In this document: positions 45,204 to 53,705 of the stretch, in pieces
Layout: every line of letters begins with the position of its first letter
Numbering within the stretch: position 1 is the first letter of the stretch
Source of the DNA: an uncultured Allomuricauda sp.
Lineage (GTDB): Bacteria; Bacteroidota; Bacteroidia; Flavobacteriales; Flavobacteriaceae
Assembly: GCF_947258355.1 (NCBI RefSeq)
Contig: NZ_CAMYIC010000026.1
Location: forward strand, 50,253-114,252
DNA length: 64,000 nucleotides
Direction of reading: 5' to 3'
Notes under the pieces: generated by a model
Databases searched by the model: none
Told to the model about the DNA's origin: nothing
What the model saw: only the letters and a program-made list of their open reading frames with translations
Program-made: the position numbers and the translations under genes

Positions 45204-45629
45204 TTACAAAGTAATGCTCAAAAACCCATCCTTTTGTAGCTTAAAATTATAAAGAATGCCATTGTCCACGACATCCATTTCTTTTGGTAGTTTACTGGCG
45301 TCCACTCCAAATTTTTTCAAGGAAAAACCACACCCCAACAGTTTAATCTTTTCGCTTTTGGCCATATCCAAAAAGGGTTGCATTTGTTCTATGTCCGTTA
45401 GTCCTTTTACTGTTTCTCCACAGATGACCACATGGAACTCCCCAAACTGGGCTCCATCTTCCGCGGCCAGCTCTTCGGCAGCCAATAATATGGCCTTTAA
45501 CTGTGGGATTTTGCGGGTAAGCACTATGTAGTTGTTCTGTTCTTGGTTGTAAGTGGTTTGGGCACTGACTTCGGTAAGCCCGCCCAAGAGAGTGATGGCC
45601 CATAGGGCCAGGGTGAATACGTGTTTCAT
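45204..45629 (-). CDS. Secreted DsrE/DsrF-family protein
   Basis: 141 residues with a signal peptide (about 1-23, ending VSAQ). The DsrE fold is indicated by QLKAILLAAEELAAEDGAQF, FHVVICGETVKG (Cys70) and IKLLGCGFSLKKFG (Cys100, aligned with the active-site Cys of DsrE/TusD). DsrE proteins bind or relay sulfane sulfur on that Cys. This one is predicted to be periplasmic, unlike cytoplasmic DsrEFH. It starts 20 bp after the stop of the SoxB-like gene, so co-transcription is very likely. A role in sulfur transfer is inferred from family and neighbour. Confidence 0.85.
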   Translation of the reverse strand: MKHVFTLALWAITLLGGLTEVSAQTTYNQEQNNYIVLTRKIPQLKAILLAAEELAAEDGAQFGEFHVVICGETVKGLTDIEQMQPFLDMAKSEKIKLLGCGFSLKKFGVDASKLPKEMDVVDNGILYNFKLQKDGFLSITL

Positions 45630-45649
45630 TGTATTAATTTTTTATGTTT

Positions 45650-47278
45650 TTAATGGAACTGATAATCGGTTCCCGGTAATTGGGACAATACATTGGGACC
45701 TAGATCTAAGGCCTTGGCCCTGCCATCCAAACTAGGGGCAATGGTGCCTTTTTCTTTCAGATATTCCTCAATCACATCATGAATGGTATAGTCCATCACC
45801 TCGGTTTCCACGGTGTTGGGCATACGACAAAGGGTAGGTAGGGGTTCGCCTTCCCTGCGACAAGCGGACATAGTGTACAGTTTATCTTCTTGAATGGGTT
45901 CTCCTCCGATTTTTATGGTTTCTACGCGCTCCCCTTTTGGCTTGTTGGCATTAAAGGTGAGTTCCATGCCCGAAAAGCGGACTAACCAGCCTCCAAAACG
46001 TTCGGTGGGGTTTTGGGCGAATACATTGTGCAGTTCCTTTTCCAGCCAATCCTTGATTTGTTTGCCACTGGCTTTACCAATTTTGACTTTTTCATTTACA
46101 GGGAGCATGCTCCAAAGGTCTGCCTTGGTAATAGGGGATTTACCTCCTTCTTCCACCGAAATGGGCGTACTGAATCGGAAGCCGTTGGAAATAGAAACAT
46201 CAACACCCGTTTTCCATCGCGCGGCATCCGTGATAAAGTTATCCATGGGATTTTCCACTACAAAATAGCGGTAGAGCGGAACACTGGTATATCCTAAAAT
46301 CTCATTGGCTTCTTCTTGATACGGAGCCGTGGCCGTTTCAACGATCTGGGCCACTTTTTCGTCCGCTGCGTATTTCTCCGGATCTACCTCCAAAAGGTCG
46401 TAGGCTTCGTCCACCACTTTGCCATCTTTTACCCTTAACGTAAGCTTGCCCACAAAAGAGGCAAAGGCTCCCGGCTCGGTAACCTTGGTATATTTGGCCT
46501 GTAAAGGTTTGCGAATGCGTTCATGGGTGTCGTTTCCTAGCACGTAGTCAACACGTTCTAAAGCAGGGTTATTGGCCAAATCGTATTGTTTGCTAATACC
46601 GATATGGGTCACCAAAAACAAGACATCTACCCCTTGGCTGTCCTTAAGTTCGGTGATTAGGGCTTCCAAATTCGCATCGATAGGATCAAAGCGGATGCCT
46701 TTGCTAAAAGATGGGTTCTGACGCACTGGAATTTCAGGATCGTTATAGGAGATGAACCCCAATTTTACGCCTTTGAGCTCTTTTACAAAATATTGAGGAA
46801 ACAAGGATTCCCCTGTGGCCTCGTGGTACATATTGGCCGATATTACCGGAGTGTTGTACTGGGTAAGTACGTCCATCATGGTTTGTTTGCCGTAAACCAC
46901 CTCCCAGTTACCGGGAATTAGAAAGTCGTAGCCCATTTCTTGAATAATAGGGGAGAAGGCCTTCCCTTCGGATAGCGCGGCATAGGCACTTCCTTGGATG
47001 AGGTCACCACCGTCCAAAACAAGTGTGCCTTCGGGGTTTTTACTGCGCTCGTCCTCAAATAGGGTTTTTACATGGGCCAATCCACCCAATTTTCTGAAGG
47101 TGATTTCTTCGTTTTCCCAAAAAAGTTCATCGTGGGGAAACAGTTGCCCGTGAATATCGGCTGTTTGTAATATGGTAATGGTCTGTTCGGAGTCTTGTGC
47201 AGTGGTTTTACCATCCTTACACGAAGACAGGGTTCCGATGAGCAGGGCGATGATGCCCAGATATTTTATAGTTTTCAT
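45650..47278 (-). CDS. SoxB-like / UshA-type metallophosphatase-5'-nucleotidase lipoprotein
   Basis: 542 residues; the lipobox (IGTLSSCKDGKT) predicts a lipoprotein. The metallophosphatase domain shows TADIHGQ (Asp41, His43), LDGGDLIQGS (Asp92), GNWEVVYG (Asn124, Trp125), LVTHIG (His225) and GNDTHER (Asp250, His252). In UshA the fourth block is GNHEFD with a catalytic His-Asp pair, and the last is GGHSQ. From memory, SoxB has GHWEFTYG. This protein thus combines the Asn of UshA with the WE..YG pattern of SoxB. C-terminal domain from about 330 has NGFRFSTPISVEEG and FGGWLVRFSGM. It lies in an operon with DsrE. Reaction uncertain: nucleotide ester or thiosulfonate hydrolysis. Confidence 0.82.
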   Translation of the reverse strand: MKTIKYLGIIALLIGTLSSCKDGKTTAQDSEQTITILQTADIHGQLFPHDELFWENEEITFRKLGGLAHVKTLFEDERSKNPEGTLVLDGGDLIQGSAYAALSEGKAFSPIIQEMGYDFLIPGNWEVVYGKQTMMDVLTQYNTPVISANMYHEATGESLFPQYFVKELKGVKLGFISYNDPEIPVRQNPSFSKGIRFDPIDANLEALITELKDSQGVDVLFLVTHIGISKQYDLANNPALERVDYVLGNDTHERIRKPLQAKYTKVTEPGAFASFVGKLTLRVKDGKVVDEAYDLLEVDPEKYAADEKVAQIVETATAPYQEEANEILGYTSVPLYRYFVVENPMDNFITDAARWKTGVDVSISNGFRFSTPISVEEGGKSPITKADLWSMLPVNEKVKIGKASGKQIKDWLEKELHNVFAQNPTERFGGWLVRFSGMELTFNANKPKGERVETIKIGGEPIQEDKLYTMSACRREGEPLPTLCRMPNTVETEVMDYTIHDVIEEYLKEKGTIAPSLDGRAKALDLGPNVLSQLPGTDYQFH

Positions 47279-47342
47279 GTGTTGTTTTTATAATTAGTCT
47301 TAAGATAAGGGGTAGGCTATGCCTGATGACAAGTGAGACTAA

Positions 47343-47717
47343 TCACGAGTAGATTTTGAACTGCCGATAGAGAATGTAAAGAGGGACTACCGAAGCCAGG
47401 TGTTGTTTTTGGTAAGTGTAACCCGTTTCATCACTGTTTGAAATGGTAAAAAGTGCATCGGTTATAACGGTAGGGCTAACCAATGTGGAAATGCCCAACT
47501 CGTATGCCGCACTGTTCTCCATTTGCACAGCTTCGTAGGAAGCGCAAGCATTGGATGATGCAGTGGTTTTGAGTTTGTTGGAGACCTCGGATTTTTCCAA
47601 ACCTAGGGCATGTTCCAAGGAATTACGGACTTTGCAGGGCGCCACCAACAACACTCCTGCCAACAAAGCGATGAACAGGATGCGGATATCAAATGTAGTG
47701 TTGTGGATTCCCGGCAT
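47343..47717 (-). CDS. Small exported protein of unknown function
   Basis: 124 residues. One hydrophobic N-terminal segment (ILFIALLAGVLLVAPCK) is a signal or anchor. The mature part contains CKVRNSLEHALGLEKSEVSN, a pair of Cys (CK and ACASYE) and the C-terminal stretch VPLYILYRQFKIYS. Small proteins with the VPLYILY-type ending are known to me from flavobacteria but without a function. It lies 64 bp upstream of the SoxB-like gene on the same strand and may be the first gene of that operon. The codon pattern is consistent with coding. Not assigned. Confidence 0.62.
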   Translation of the reverse strand: MPGIHNTTFDIRILFIALLAGVLLVAPCKVRNSLEHALGLEKSEVSNKLKTTASSNACASYEAVQMENSAAYELGISTLVSPTVITDALFTISNSDETGYTYQKQHLASVVPLYILYRQFKIYS

Positions 47718-47793
47718 GTTCCAAATTAAACATTAATTAAGCAAAAAAGGTGTAACTAAAGTTACAGATACAATTGGAATAAATAATTCTGTT

Positions 47794-48537
47794 TCATGGC
47801 GCGTTGGTTTCTTCAATGATTCTATTTATGTTTTTTTCAAGTCTTTCATGGTAACTGAGGTAATTGGTGAGGTCCCATACCTGATTTTCCATATTGTTTT
47901 CAAATTCCAAGTCTTGAAACATCCTTCCGTAATTGGTAGGAAGTTTCGATTTCCCTTCCCAATTTACAATACTGAACCGATCAATATTTTTCATGGAGGC
48001 ATTTTTGGTCAAATATGGTAGTACCAGCGTCTGACTGACCTCATCTAGTGTTTTGTATGCTTCCGTAATCTGTTCCAAATTGCTGGACCATTCAAAAAGC
48101 AGGATTCTTAAGGAATCTGAAGAAATCAAATTCAACTTCCCTGAAGATATCAAATCCGAATACACCGCTTGACTGGGTTTGTAGATAATATAGTCCAAAC
48201 TTTGCGACAAGAGGCTGTCAATGTTTTGGGTGTCCAATGTAGGTGCTGATTCGCCGATCAAGTTCATTACCGTTTTGGCTGCTGATAAGAGGTCTTCATG
48301 GTGCTCCTTGGACTTCTGGAGCATTATTTTGTTTTGCTCAAATTCCAGGTTAAGATTTTTAATGATCTCCTTTTCACTTTTTTGGTTCGCCAAATCATTG
48401 TTCCAGTTATTGATTTGCAGTGCAATCAAAATCCCAATGACCACAAGTATGATTTCGCCAAAGGCGTAAAGGAGGTATTTACTGAACTTGTTTTCGGTAA
48501 GTAAGCGCTGCCTAATGGCACGGAAGAATTTAAACAC
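47794..48537 (-). CDS. DUF6090 membrane-anchored protein
   Basis: 247 residues. The N-terminus FRAIRQRLLTENKFSKYLLY followed by AFGEIILVVIGILIALQINN and WNND is the signature of DUF6090 proteins, which are abundant in Flavobacteriaceae. One transmembrane helix lies at about 27-45; the rest is a helical, charged extracytoplasmic domain. No catalytic residues. Function unknown. It stands between the small exported protein and the YdjC-like gene, 76 and 73 bp away. Confidence 0.88.
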   Translation of the reverse strand: MFKFFRAIRQRLLTENKFSKYLLYAFGEIILVVIGILIALQINNWNNDLANQKSEKEIIKNLNLEFEQNKIMLQKSKEHHEDLLSAAKTVMNLIGESAPTLDTQNIDSLLSQSLDYIIYKPSQAVYSDLISSGKLNLISSDSLRILLFEWSSNLEQITEAYKTLDEVSQTLVLPYLTKNASMKNIDRFSIVNWEGKSKLPTNYGRMFQDLEFENNMENQVWDLTNYLSYHERLEKNINRIIEETNAP

Positions 48538-48610
48538 GGGAGGTTGGTTTCCCTTAAAGATAGAATTTTAATGCACTTAGGAAATTAAAATTGTATGGAT
48601 GGTCAAAGAA

Positions 48611-49495
48611 TTATATTGTTTGACCGGAATCTGATGCCATTCTGTTTCTGATGTCGCCAAAGGTCACCATTTGGATGTTATGCTTTTTAAGTAAGTCCCT
48701 TGTTTTTTCGTTGGTGAAAAAATCGAAATCCTGCTGACGCCATGCTGCCCCAAAATTGGGATGGTTGACGGTTATGCCCTGCATTTCATTATCATCAAAG
48801 GCTGGATGAATCAAAATCAAATTGAGACCTGGGCCAAGATTTTCCAAAACGGATTGATAGTAGGCTGCCAAGCCCCCGCTTTCAAAATAGGGAAATTCGC
48901 CCACGTAGGTATGGTCGATGACAAAGTCATTTTTTTTAATGTGGATTTTGGGGTCCAGACCCACCATTTGCATCACTTGCTCATTCACCAAAACGGAAAG
49001 TCCGTAATATTCGCCCAAGCGTTTATAAATTTTTAAATATTCAGGGTGGGCGCCTACGCTGTACATATGCGAATCGATATGGGTAGGGGCGAGGCCGTAG
49101 GTCAAGGCTTTTTCTATTTGTGCTTGGAGTTCTTTTTCCACATCTTCTACAGTCGCATTTTGGCACAATTGTTCTCTTTTTTTGAAGAAATGCCCTTGCT
49201 CGTCCACCAAACTGGGCACTTCTGAAACGGGCAATACGGGCCCAAAACGGTAATTCTCCCATTCACAGGTCAAGGTGAGATGAACCCCAAGATCGTATTT
49301 CGGATTGTTTTTGGCGAACATGGCCATTTCATGAAACCATGGACAGGGGACCATAATGCTGTAAGAATTCACTATACCTTTTTCCAATGCCTGAATAGTG
49401 GCCCTATTTTCAGAATGGGAAAGTCCTGCATCATCGGCATGGATTATCAAAAGTTTGGCATTTTCGTCAAAGCCCAATTGTTGTGCCGTGTTCAT
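48611..49495 (-). CDS. YdjC/ChbG-family carbohydrate deacetylase
   Basis: 294 residues from the ATG at 49495. Another in-frame start (TTG at 49594) would add 33 residues not typical of the family. The metal site has [13 protein letters not shown], the second His group [15 protein letters not shown], and [15 protein letters not shown]. The last region is [17 protein letters not shown]. ChbG removes acetyl groups from chitooligosaccharides, and other family members act on different sugars. There is no clear signal peptide from this start, so it may act in the cytoplasm. It is on the same strand as the amidohydrolase 127 bp upstream; substrate unknown. Confidence 0.88.
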   Translation of the reverse strand: MNTAQQLGFDENAKLLIIHADDAGLSHSENRATIQALEKGIVNSYSIMVPCPWFHEMAMFAKNNPKYDLGVHLTLTCEWENYRFGPVLPVSEVPSLVDEQGHFFKKREQLCQNATVEDVEKELQAQIEKALTYGLAPTHIDSHMYSVGAHPEYLKIYKRLGEYYGLSVLVNEQVMQMVGLDPKIHIKKNDFVIDHTYVGEFPYFESGGLAAYYQSVLENLGPGLNLILIHPAFDDNEMQGITVNHPNFGAAWRQQDFDFFTNEKTRDLLKKHNIQMVTFGDIRNRMASDSGQTI

Positions 49496-49622
49496 TAGAT
49501 ATGCTGTTTTAGGGTTGAACCAGGGGAGGTGGAAAATACCAATTTCTTTCGGAATCGGCCCATAAGAAAAGTAGCAACATTGGGTTACTGGCAATTAACA
49601 ACCATGTTTTACAGTAAAACGG

Positions 49623-50498
49623 TTACTCTTCCAGTTGTAAAAAACGTAGGGCGTTGTCGTGAAAAATTTTTCGTTTGTCACTTTCGGTCAAAAAATCGTA
49701 GCTGTTCAATTGGTCGATACTTTTTTTAATGGCATGAGGCCATACCATTTGGTCGGAGCCATACATTATACGGTCAATTACTCCATATTTTTTCGCTTTC
49801 CGTAAAAATTGCTCTGCATAATCCTTGGGTTGCTCATCCACCCATAAAATTACGCCCAAATCGGTATAGAGTTGGGGGTATTGGAGCATCAAGCGTAGGG
49901 CGTTTTCAAAAAATACCTCGCCAGCGTGCATCATATAAATCCGCAGTTTGGGATGTTTGGCCAGTACATCCTCCAAGGTGTAGGGGTCACCGAGCTTTAT
50001 TCTAAAATTAGGGCAGCATCGGTAGGTGATGTCAGGCGGACCGCCACCCGTATGCACGGCAACGGGAATGTTATAGCGCTCGCAGATGTCTAAATAAGGT
50101 TCAAATTCGGGGTCGGATAAGGTATAACCACCATATACTGCCCCAATTTCTCCAAAAACCTTGAGTTTTCCCGAAGTAATCAAGGCTTTGAAAGCCACAG
50201 TATCGGTCGGGGGCGATTCGGTGTAGTATCCGGGAATCAAAATGCCTTCATCATCCAAAATGTTGTCTCCACCAATAGTACTCACTACGGCTTTCTTTAT
50301 GTTGTGGGCTTTTATGGCCTTGAAGAGTTCCTTTTTATAGGTTTTATAATCTTTGGGTGAAAAAACACCATCCGGTGCGGGAGCCACATAATAGGTTTGT
50401 TCGGTATAATCGTGCAGGTGCATATCTATAATGGGTTGATTATAGGCTTGTGAGTAACTGAGTACGGGTAGCATCAACGCCAATACGATTTTCTTCAT
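49623..50498 (-). CDS. Secreted amidohydrolase (amidohydro-rel, PF04909 type)
   Basis: 291 residues with a signal peptide (about 1-17, ending SYSQA). The TIM-barrel metal site is seen in QPIIDMHLHDYTEQ, VAVHTGGGPPDITY, IYMMHAGEVFFENALRLM and RIMYGSDQMVWP (catalytic Asp). These are the landmarks of PF04909 enzymes such as ACMS decarboxylase-like hydrolases and lactonases. The final KRKIFHDNALRFLQL is the usual C-terminal tail. It is periplasmic. It follows the 2-kb amidohydrolase gene after a terminator, so it is probably a separate unit with the YdjC-like gene. Substrate unknown. Confidence 0.9.
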   Translation of the reverse strand: MKKIVLALMLPVLSYSQAYNQPIIDMHLHDYTEQTYYVAPAPDGVFSPKDYKTYKKELFKAIKAHNIKKAVVSTIGGDNILDDEGILIPGYYTESPPTDTVAFKALITSGKLKVFGEIGAVYGGYTLSDPEFEPYLDICERYNIPVAVHTGGGPPDITYRCCPNFRIKLGDPYTLEDVLAKHPKLRIYMMHAGEVFFENALRLMLQYPQLYTDLGVILWVDEQPKDYAEQFLRKAKKYGVIDRIMYGSDQMVWPHAIKKSIDQLNSYDFLTESDKRKIFHDNALRFLQLEE

Positions 50499-50643
50499 TT
50501 TGATTTTGATTTATGGCACATTAACCGCGTAACGGACTTTGTACAGTGCCTTTTCCTTAGAGGGAGCTTCTTACAAGTAACAAAAAATAAATGAAAATTA
50601 CACCCATTCAGGCTGTTAGGTGTGCTCTTGACTTCACCCAACG

Positions 50644-50674
50644 AAAAAAGCCAGTAGCAACTGCCACTGGCTTT
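50644..50674 (-). terminator. Intrinsic terminator of the large amidohydrolase gene
   Basis: The stem AAAGCCAGT/ACTGGCTTT encloses a ten-base loop, and a T-run follows on the minus strand. It lies about 23 bp after the stop of the amidohydrolase gene at 50697-52742. Confidence 0.85.
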
Positions 50675-50696
50675 CCATATATTATTTTATAAAGTT

Positions 50697-52742
50697 CTAT
50701 TCCTTAACTTCAGGCTTTTCGGTAAAAGGGGTAATGCCAAAGGAGGGATATACTTCGGAAGGGAAATAAAAGGTACCACCGCGCGATACCATGCCTATGG
50801 TCTTAATTGCTTTGATATCCTCCACAGGATTGCCGGGCACCAAGAAGAAATCGGCCAATTTACCTGGCTCAATGCTTCCCAAGCTGTCATGTCCCAAGTA
50901 TTCCGCCATATCGTAGCTGGCCAACTTGAGTACTTCGGCAGGGGTATATCCCAATTGCTCGGTGTACAGTTCCAGTTCGCGGTGCAGGTTAAAAGCACCG
51001 CCCAAATCGGTTCCAGCCACAATTAAAATGCCCTTTTCTTTCATCATTTTTAGGGTCTCCACAATTTTATCGTAAGCTTCTCGGTATGCTTTGTCCTCTT
51101 CTTCGTCCGCAATTTGTGCCAAAGCCACTTTTAGGCTACGCTGTTCATTGGGTGGCATATGATCTACATAATCCAAGGCACCGGGGGTTACTTCACCATT
51201 TCGGGAAAGCATCAAACGCTCGTGTATGGCCAATGTAGGGTCCATTGCCGTTTTGTTGGCAACGAACAAGTCAAGCGTTTCCTGTACCTTATCGCTGTTC
51301 AAATCCAGTCCTGGGAACCGTTTCATAGCAGTTAAGCGCAATAGGGTACGGGTGTCTTCATCTGGTTCCAGTACCCAGCCCAGCATGGTTTGGTTAATGT
51401 GGGTCATCTCATCAAAACCAGCGTTCAGCATATCGTTGGCATTGGAAAATGCCGGTACGTGACCTGCCACGAACAAACCTTGATCATGAGCTTTTTTAAC
51501 AATGGCAGGGGCCCAATCGCCGTTCATGCTATTGTATAGTTTTACGCCATAAAATCCGAGACTGTCATAAGTGTCCACAGCGGCCAATGCTTCTTCTTGA
51601 CTTTCCACCAAAATGCCATTGTTGCTACTGTACGGACTTTTTCCTTCAATAAATCCAAGTCTGGTAACTCGCGGTCCGGCCAATATACCGGAGTTGATTT
51701 TCTCGATGAGATTGCTCAACACTTCGGTGTTGTTTCCCATATCTCGGAAAGAGGTCACGCCCGCTAAAATGTTCAGCAGGGCTCCATTGTCACCAGTGTG
51801 GGCATGCATTTCGTACAAGCCAGGAACCAAAGTTCCTCCATTTCCCTCTATGGTTACTTCGTTATCACCAGAGGCATCGGCGGCTTCGATGGCTGTAATT
51901 TTTTCGTCTTCCACTAATACGGAAACGGGGTCGGTCAAGGATAGTGTTTTGGGGTCAAAAACCTTTACGTTTTTGATGCGCACTTTTTTATCGTAATTGT
52001 GTGCGTATTCTTTTTGAAGTTTTTCGTAGCGCTCGGCAGAATAATTTTCGGCCAATTCCCGCAAGCCTTTTTCTTCAGCTTCGTAGCCATCCCGAATTAC
52101 AATATACCTTGGAGAGATGGCAGCAAAAAACTTTTCATTTTCGTCCATGATAAAGTAAGATGGGTTCATATCGGCGCCGGAAAGGGCATAGGTGGTCAAT
52201 GCCAGTTCGCCCTCGCCCGATACATGTGGTACGGTCAAATCCTCCATCTTGGTCAGGGTCAAATTACCCGCAGGCAGCACGGGCAATGTGTTTTCTGGTG
52301 CATCCATGAGCAGGCGTGCAGCCAGAACAGTGGAGTAGGGGCTTCCAAATTGATTAACGTAGATTTTTGGTGCATCCAAAGAAGCGTTTCCCGAACCAGT
52401 GGCATCGGTCCATGAAGCTTCACCTTCTTCAAGTGAGAACTGCTCGTCAACGGTATTACCGAATGTTGTGTTTCCGCTTACTTCCCAATTTACAGGATAG
52501 CCTTCGGCATTGAGCACAATGGTTTCTTTCATGGTAGGGCCACGACCGTTGTTTTTGTAGTCGTAATCTATGTTGATGGTGTCACCAGAGGTATTGGCTT
52601 TAAGAAAGCCTACTTTGGTTTCACTAACGATTACGGAATAATTCTCCTCGCCTTGGTGATTTACAAGAGAGGAAGTTGGTTCGGTTTTACAGGAATAGCT
52701 GGCCATAAGAATCAGGCCAGCGACAAATAATCTAAGTTTCAT
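50697..52742 (-). CDS. Secreted amidohydrolase-family lipoprotein with N-terminal extension
   Basis: 681 residues. The lipobox MASYSCKTEP predicts a lipoprotein. The N-terminal 250 residues form a beta-rich region without a recognised domain. The amidohydrolase barrel starts with LVPGLYEMHAHTGDNGAL (HxH), then GVKLYNSMNGD with a possible carboxylated Lys, GLFVAGHVPAF, DEMTHINQTM and IVAGTDLGGAFN (catalytic Asp). The C-terminal part has IEPGKLADFFLVPGNPVEDI. These are imidazolonepropionase-type or prolidase-like hydrolases. It is a single transcription unit between two terminators. Substrate unknown. Confidence 0.9.
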   Translation of the reverse strand: MKLRLFVAGLILMASYSCKTEPTSSLVNHQGEENYSVIVSETKVGFLKANTSGDTINIDYDYKNNGRGPTMKETIVLNAEGYPVNWEVSGNTTFGNTVDEQFSLEEGEASWTDATGSGNASLDAPKIYVNQFGSPYSTVLAARLLMDAPENTLPVLPAGNLTLTKMEDLTVPHVSGEGELALTTYALSGADMNPSYFIMDENEKFFAAISPRYIVIRDGYEAEEKGLRELAENYSAERYEKLQKEYAHNYDKKVRIKNVKVFDPKTLSLTDPVSVLVEDEKITAIEAADASGDNEVTIEGNGGTLVPGLYEMHAHTGDNGALLNILAGVTSFRDMGNNTEVLSNLIEKINSGILAGPRVTRLGFIEGKSPYSSNNGILVESQEEALAAVDTYDSLGFYGVKLYNSMNGDWAPAIVKKAHDQGLFVAGHVPAFSNANDMLNAGFDEMTHINQTMLGWVLEPDEDTRTLLRLTAMKRFPGLDLNSDKVQETLDLFVANKTAMDPTLAIHERLMLSRNGEVTPGALDYVDHMPPNEQRSLKVALAQIADEEEDKAYREAYDKIVETLKMMKEKGILIVAGTDLGGAFNLHRELELYTEQLGYTPAEVLKLASYDMAEYLGHDSLGSIEPGKLADFFLVPGNPVEDIKAIKTIGMVSRGGTFYFPSEVYPSFGITPFTEKPEVKE

Positions 52743-52820
52743 TGGGTCGGTTTAAGTTAGAGGTTCAATTTAACGATTTTCAATGGTTTATCTGTTGGGA
52801 AGCACTGCCTATTTAAAACA

Positions 52821-52858
52821 AAAACCCCCAGCGCCACTGGTACGTTGGTCACTGGGGG
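52821..52858 (-). terminator. Intrinsic terminator of the SDR gene
   Basis: The stem CCCCCAG/CTGGGGG (52825-52858) has a 20-base interior with a further short pairing, and TTTTTGTTTT follows on the minus strand. It lies 37 bp after the SDR stop and separates it from the amidohydrolase gene. Confidence 0.85.
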
Positions 52859-52894
52859 CCCCATCATCAATCAAAGTAAAGAGGCAATATACTT

Positions 52895-53677
52895 TTAGGA
52901 GTTTCCGTAAATGTTGGATTCCCCTCCGTCTATAGCGATGGTTTGACCACTTACATAGCCATTTTCTTCGCTCAAGAGGAATGACACCACGGTGGCCACT
53001 TCCTTGGGCAACCCAAGTCTTTTGGTGGGGTTCCTCTGGGCATATTCTGTTTCGGCGGCCTTTGGGTCGTCGGGGTTAACTTGCTTAAAGGCTTCTTCCA
53101 CCATTGGGGTTAGAATGGCACCTGGGGCAATGGCATTGGTCAAAATACCATCTTGTCCATATTCCAAGGCAGCATTCTTCGTCATACCGGATACTGCGTG
53201 TTTGGAGGCCACGTAGGCCGTTTGGTTCTGTACCCCGCGAATTCCCCCAACAGAGGCTACGTTTACAATTTTTCCGTATTGCTGTTTTTGCATTATGGGG
53301 ATTACGTAGCGCATTCCGTAGTACACGCCCATCAAGTTGATGTCGATAACTTTTTTAAAGACTTCCAAGTCGTATTCGGTCATTGGGGCTTGTTTTCCTT
53401 CGATACCGGCGTTATTGTAGAATCCATCAATGCGACCAAAGGTCTCCACGGTTTTTTCCACATAATTTTTTACAGCTTCTTCGTTGGATACGTCCGCTTT
53501 CACCACTAAGGCATCAACTTCGGTATTGATTTCCTTAAGTTTTTTTACGGCTTCGTTCAATGCCTCACCGTTGTAGTCCACCAAGGACAATTTAGCGCCT
53601 TTGGCAGCTAAGTATTCGGCTGTGGCAAGCCCTAACCCCATGGCGGCTCCTGTTATTATGATGACTTTATCTTTCAT
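52895..53677 (-). CDS. Short-chain dehydrogenase/reductase (glucose 1-dehydrogenase-like)
   Basis: 260 residues, classical SDR length. The cofactor motif is TGAAMGLGLATAEYL, with the acidic residue in LVDYNGEAL favouring NAD. NNAGIEG, the catalytic Ser in VNVASVGGIRG, the YVASK Tyr-Lys pair and DGGESNIYG at the C-terminus complete the fold. It oxidises or reduces a hydroxyl or keto group; the substrate is unknown. It follows the YgiD-like gene with a 28-bp gap on the same strand and ends at a terminator, so the two may share a transcript. Cytoplasmic. Confidence 0.94.
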   Translation of the reverse strand: MKDKVIIITGAAMGLGLATAEYLAAKGAKLSLVDYNGEALNEAVKKLKEINTEVDALVVKADVSNEEAVKNYVEKTVETFGRIDGFYNNAGIEGKQAPMTEYDLEVFKKVIDINLMGVYYGMRYVIPIMQKQQYGKIVNVASVGGIRGVQNQTAYVASKHAVSGMTKNAALEYGQDGILTNAIAPGAILTPMVEEAFKQVNPDDPKAAETEYAQRNPTKRLGLPKEVATVVSFLLSEENGYVSGQTIAIDGGESNIYGNS

Positions 53678-53705
53678 GGTATTTACTTTTAGGTTTCAAT
53701 TTTAA

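Noticed and set aside
45650..47278. Calling the gene soxB outright
   Set aside because: Only part of the SoxB motif is present (GNWE, not GHWE), and no other sox genes are in the window, so only similarity is claimed.
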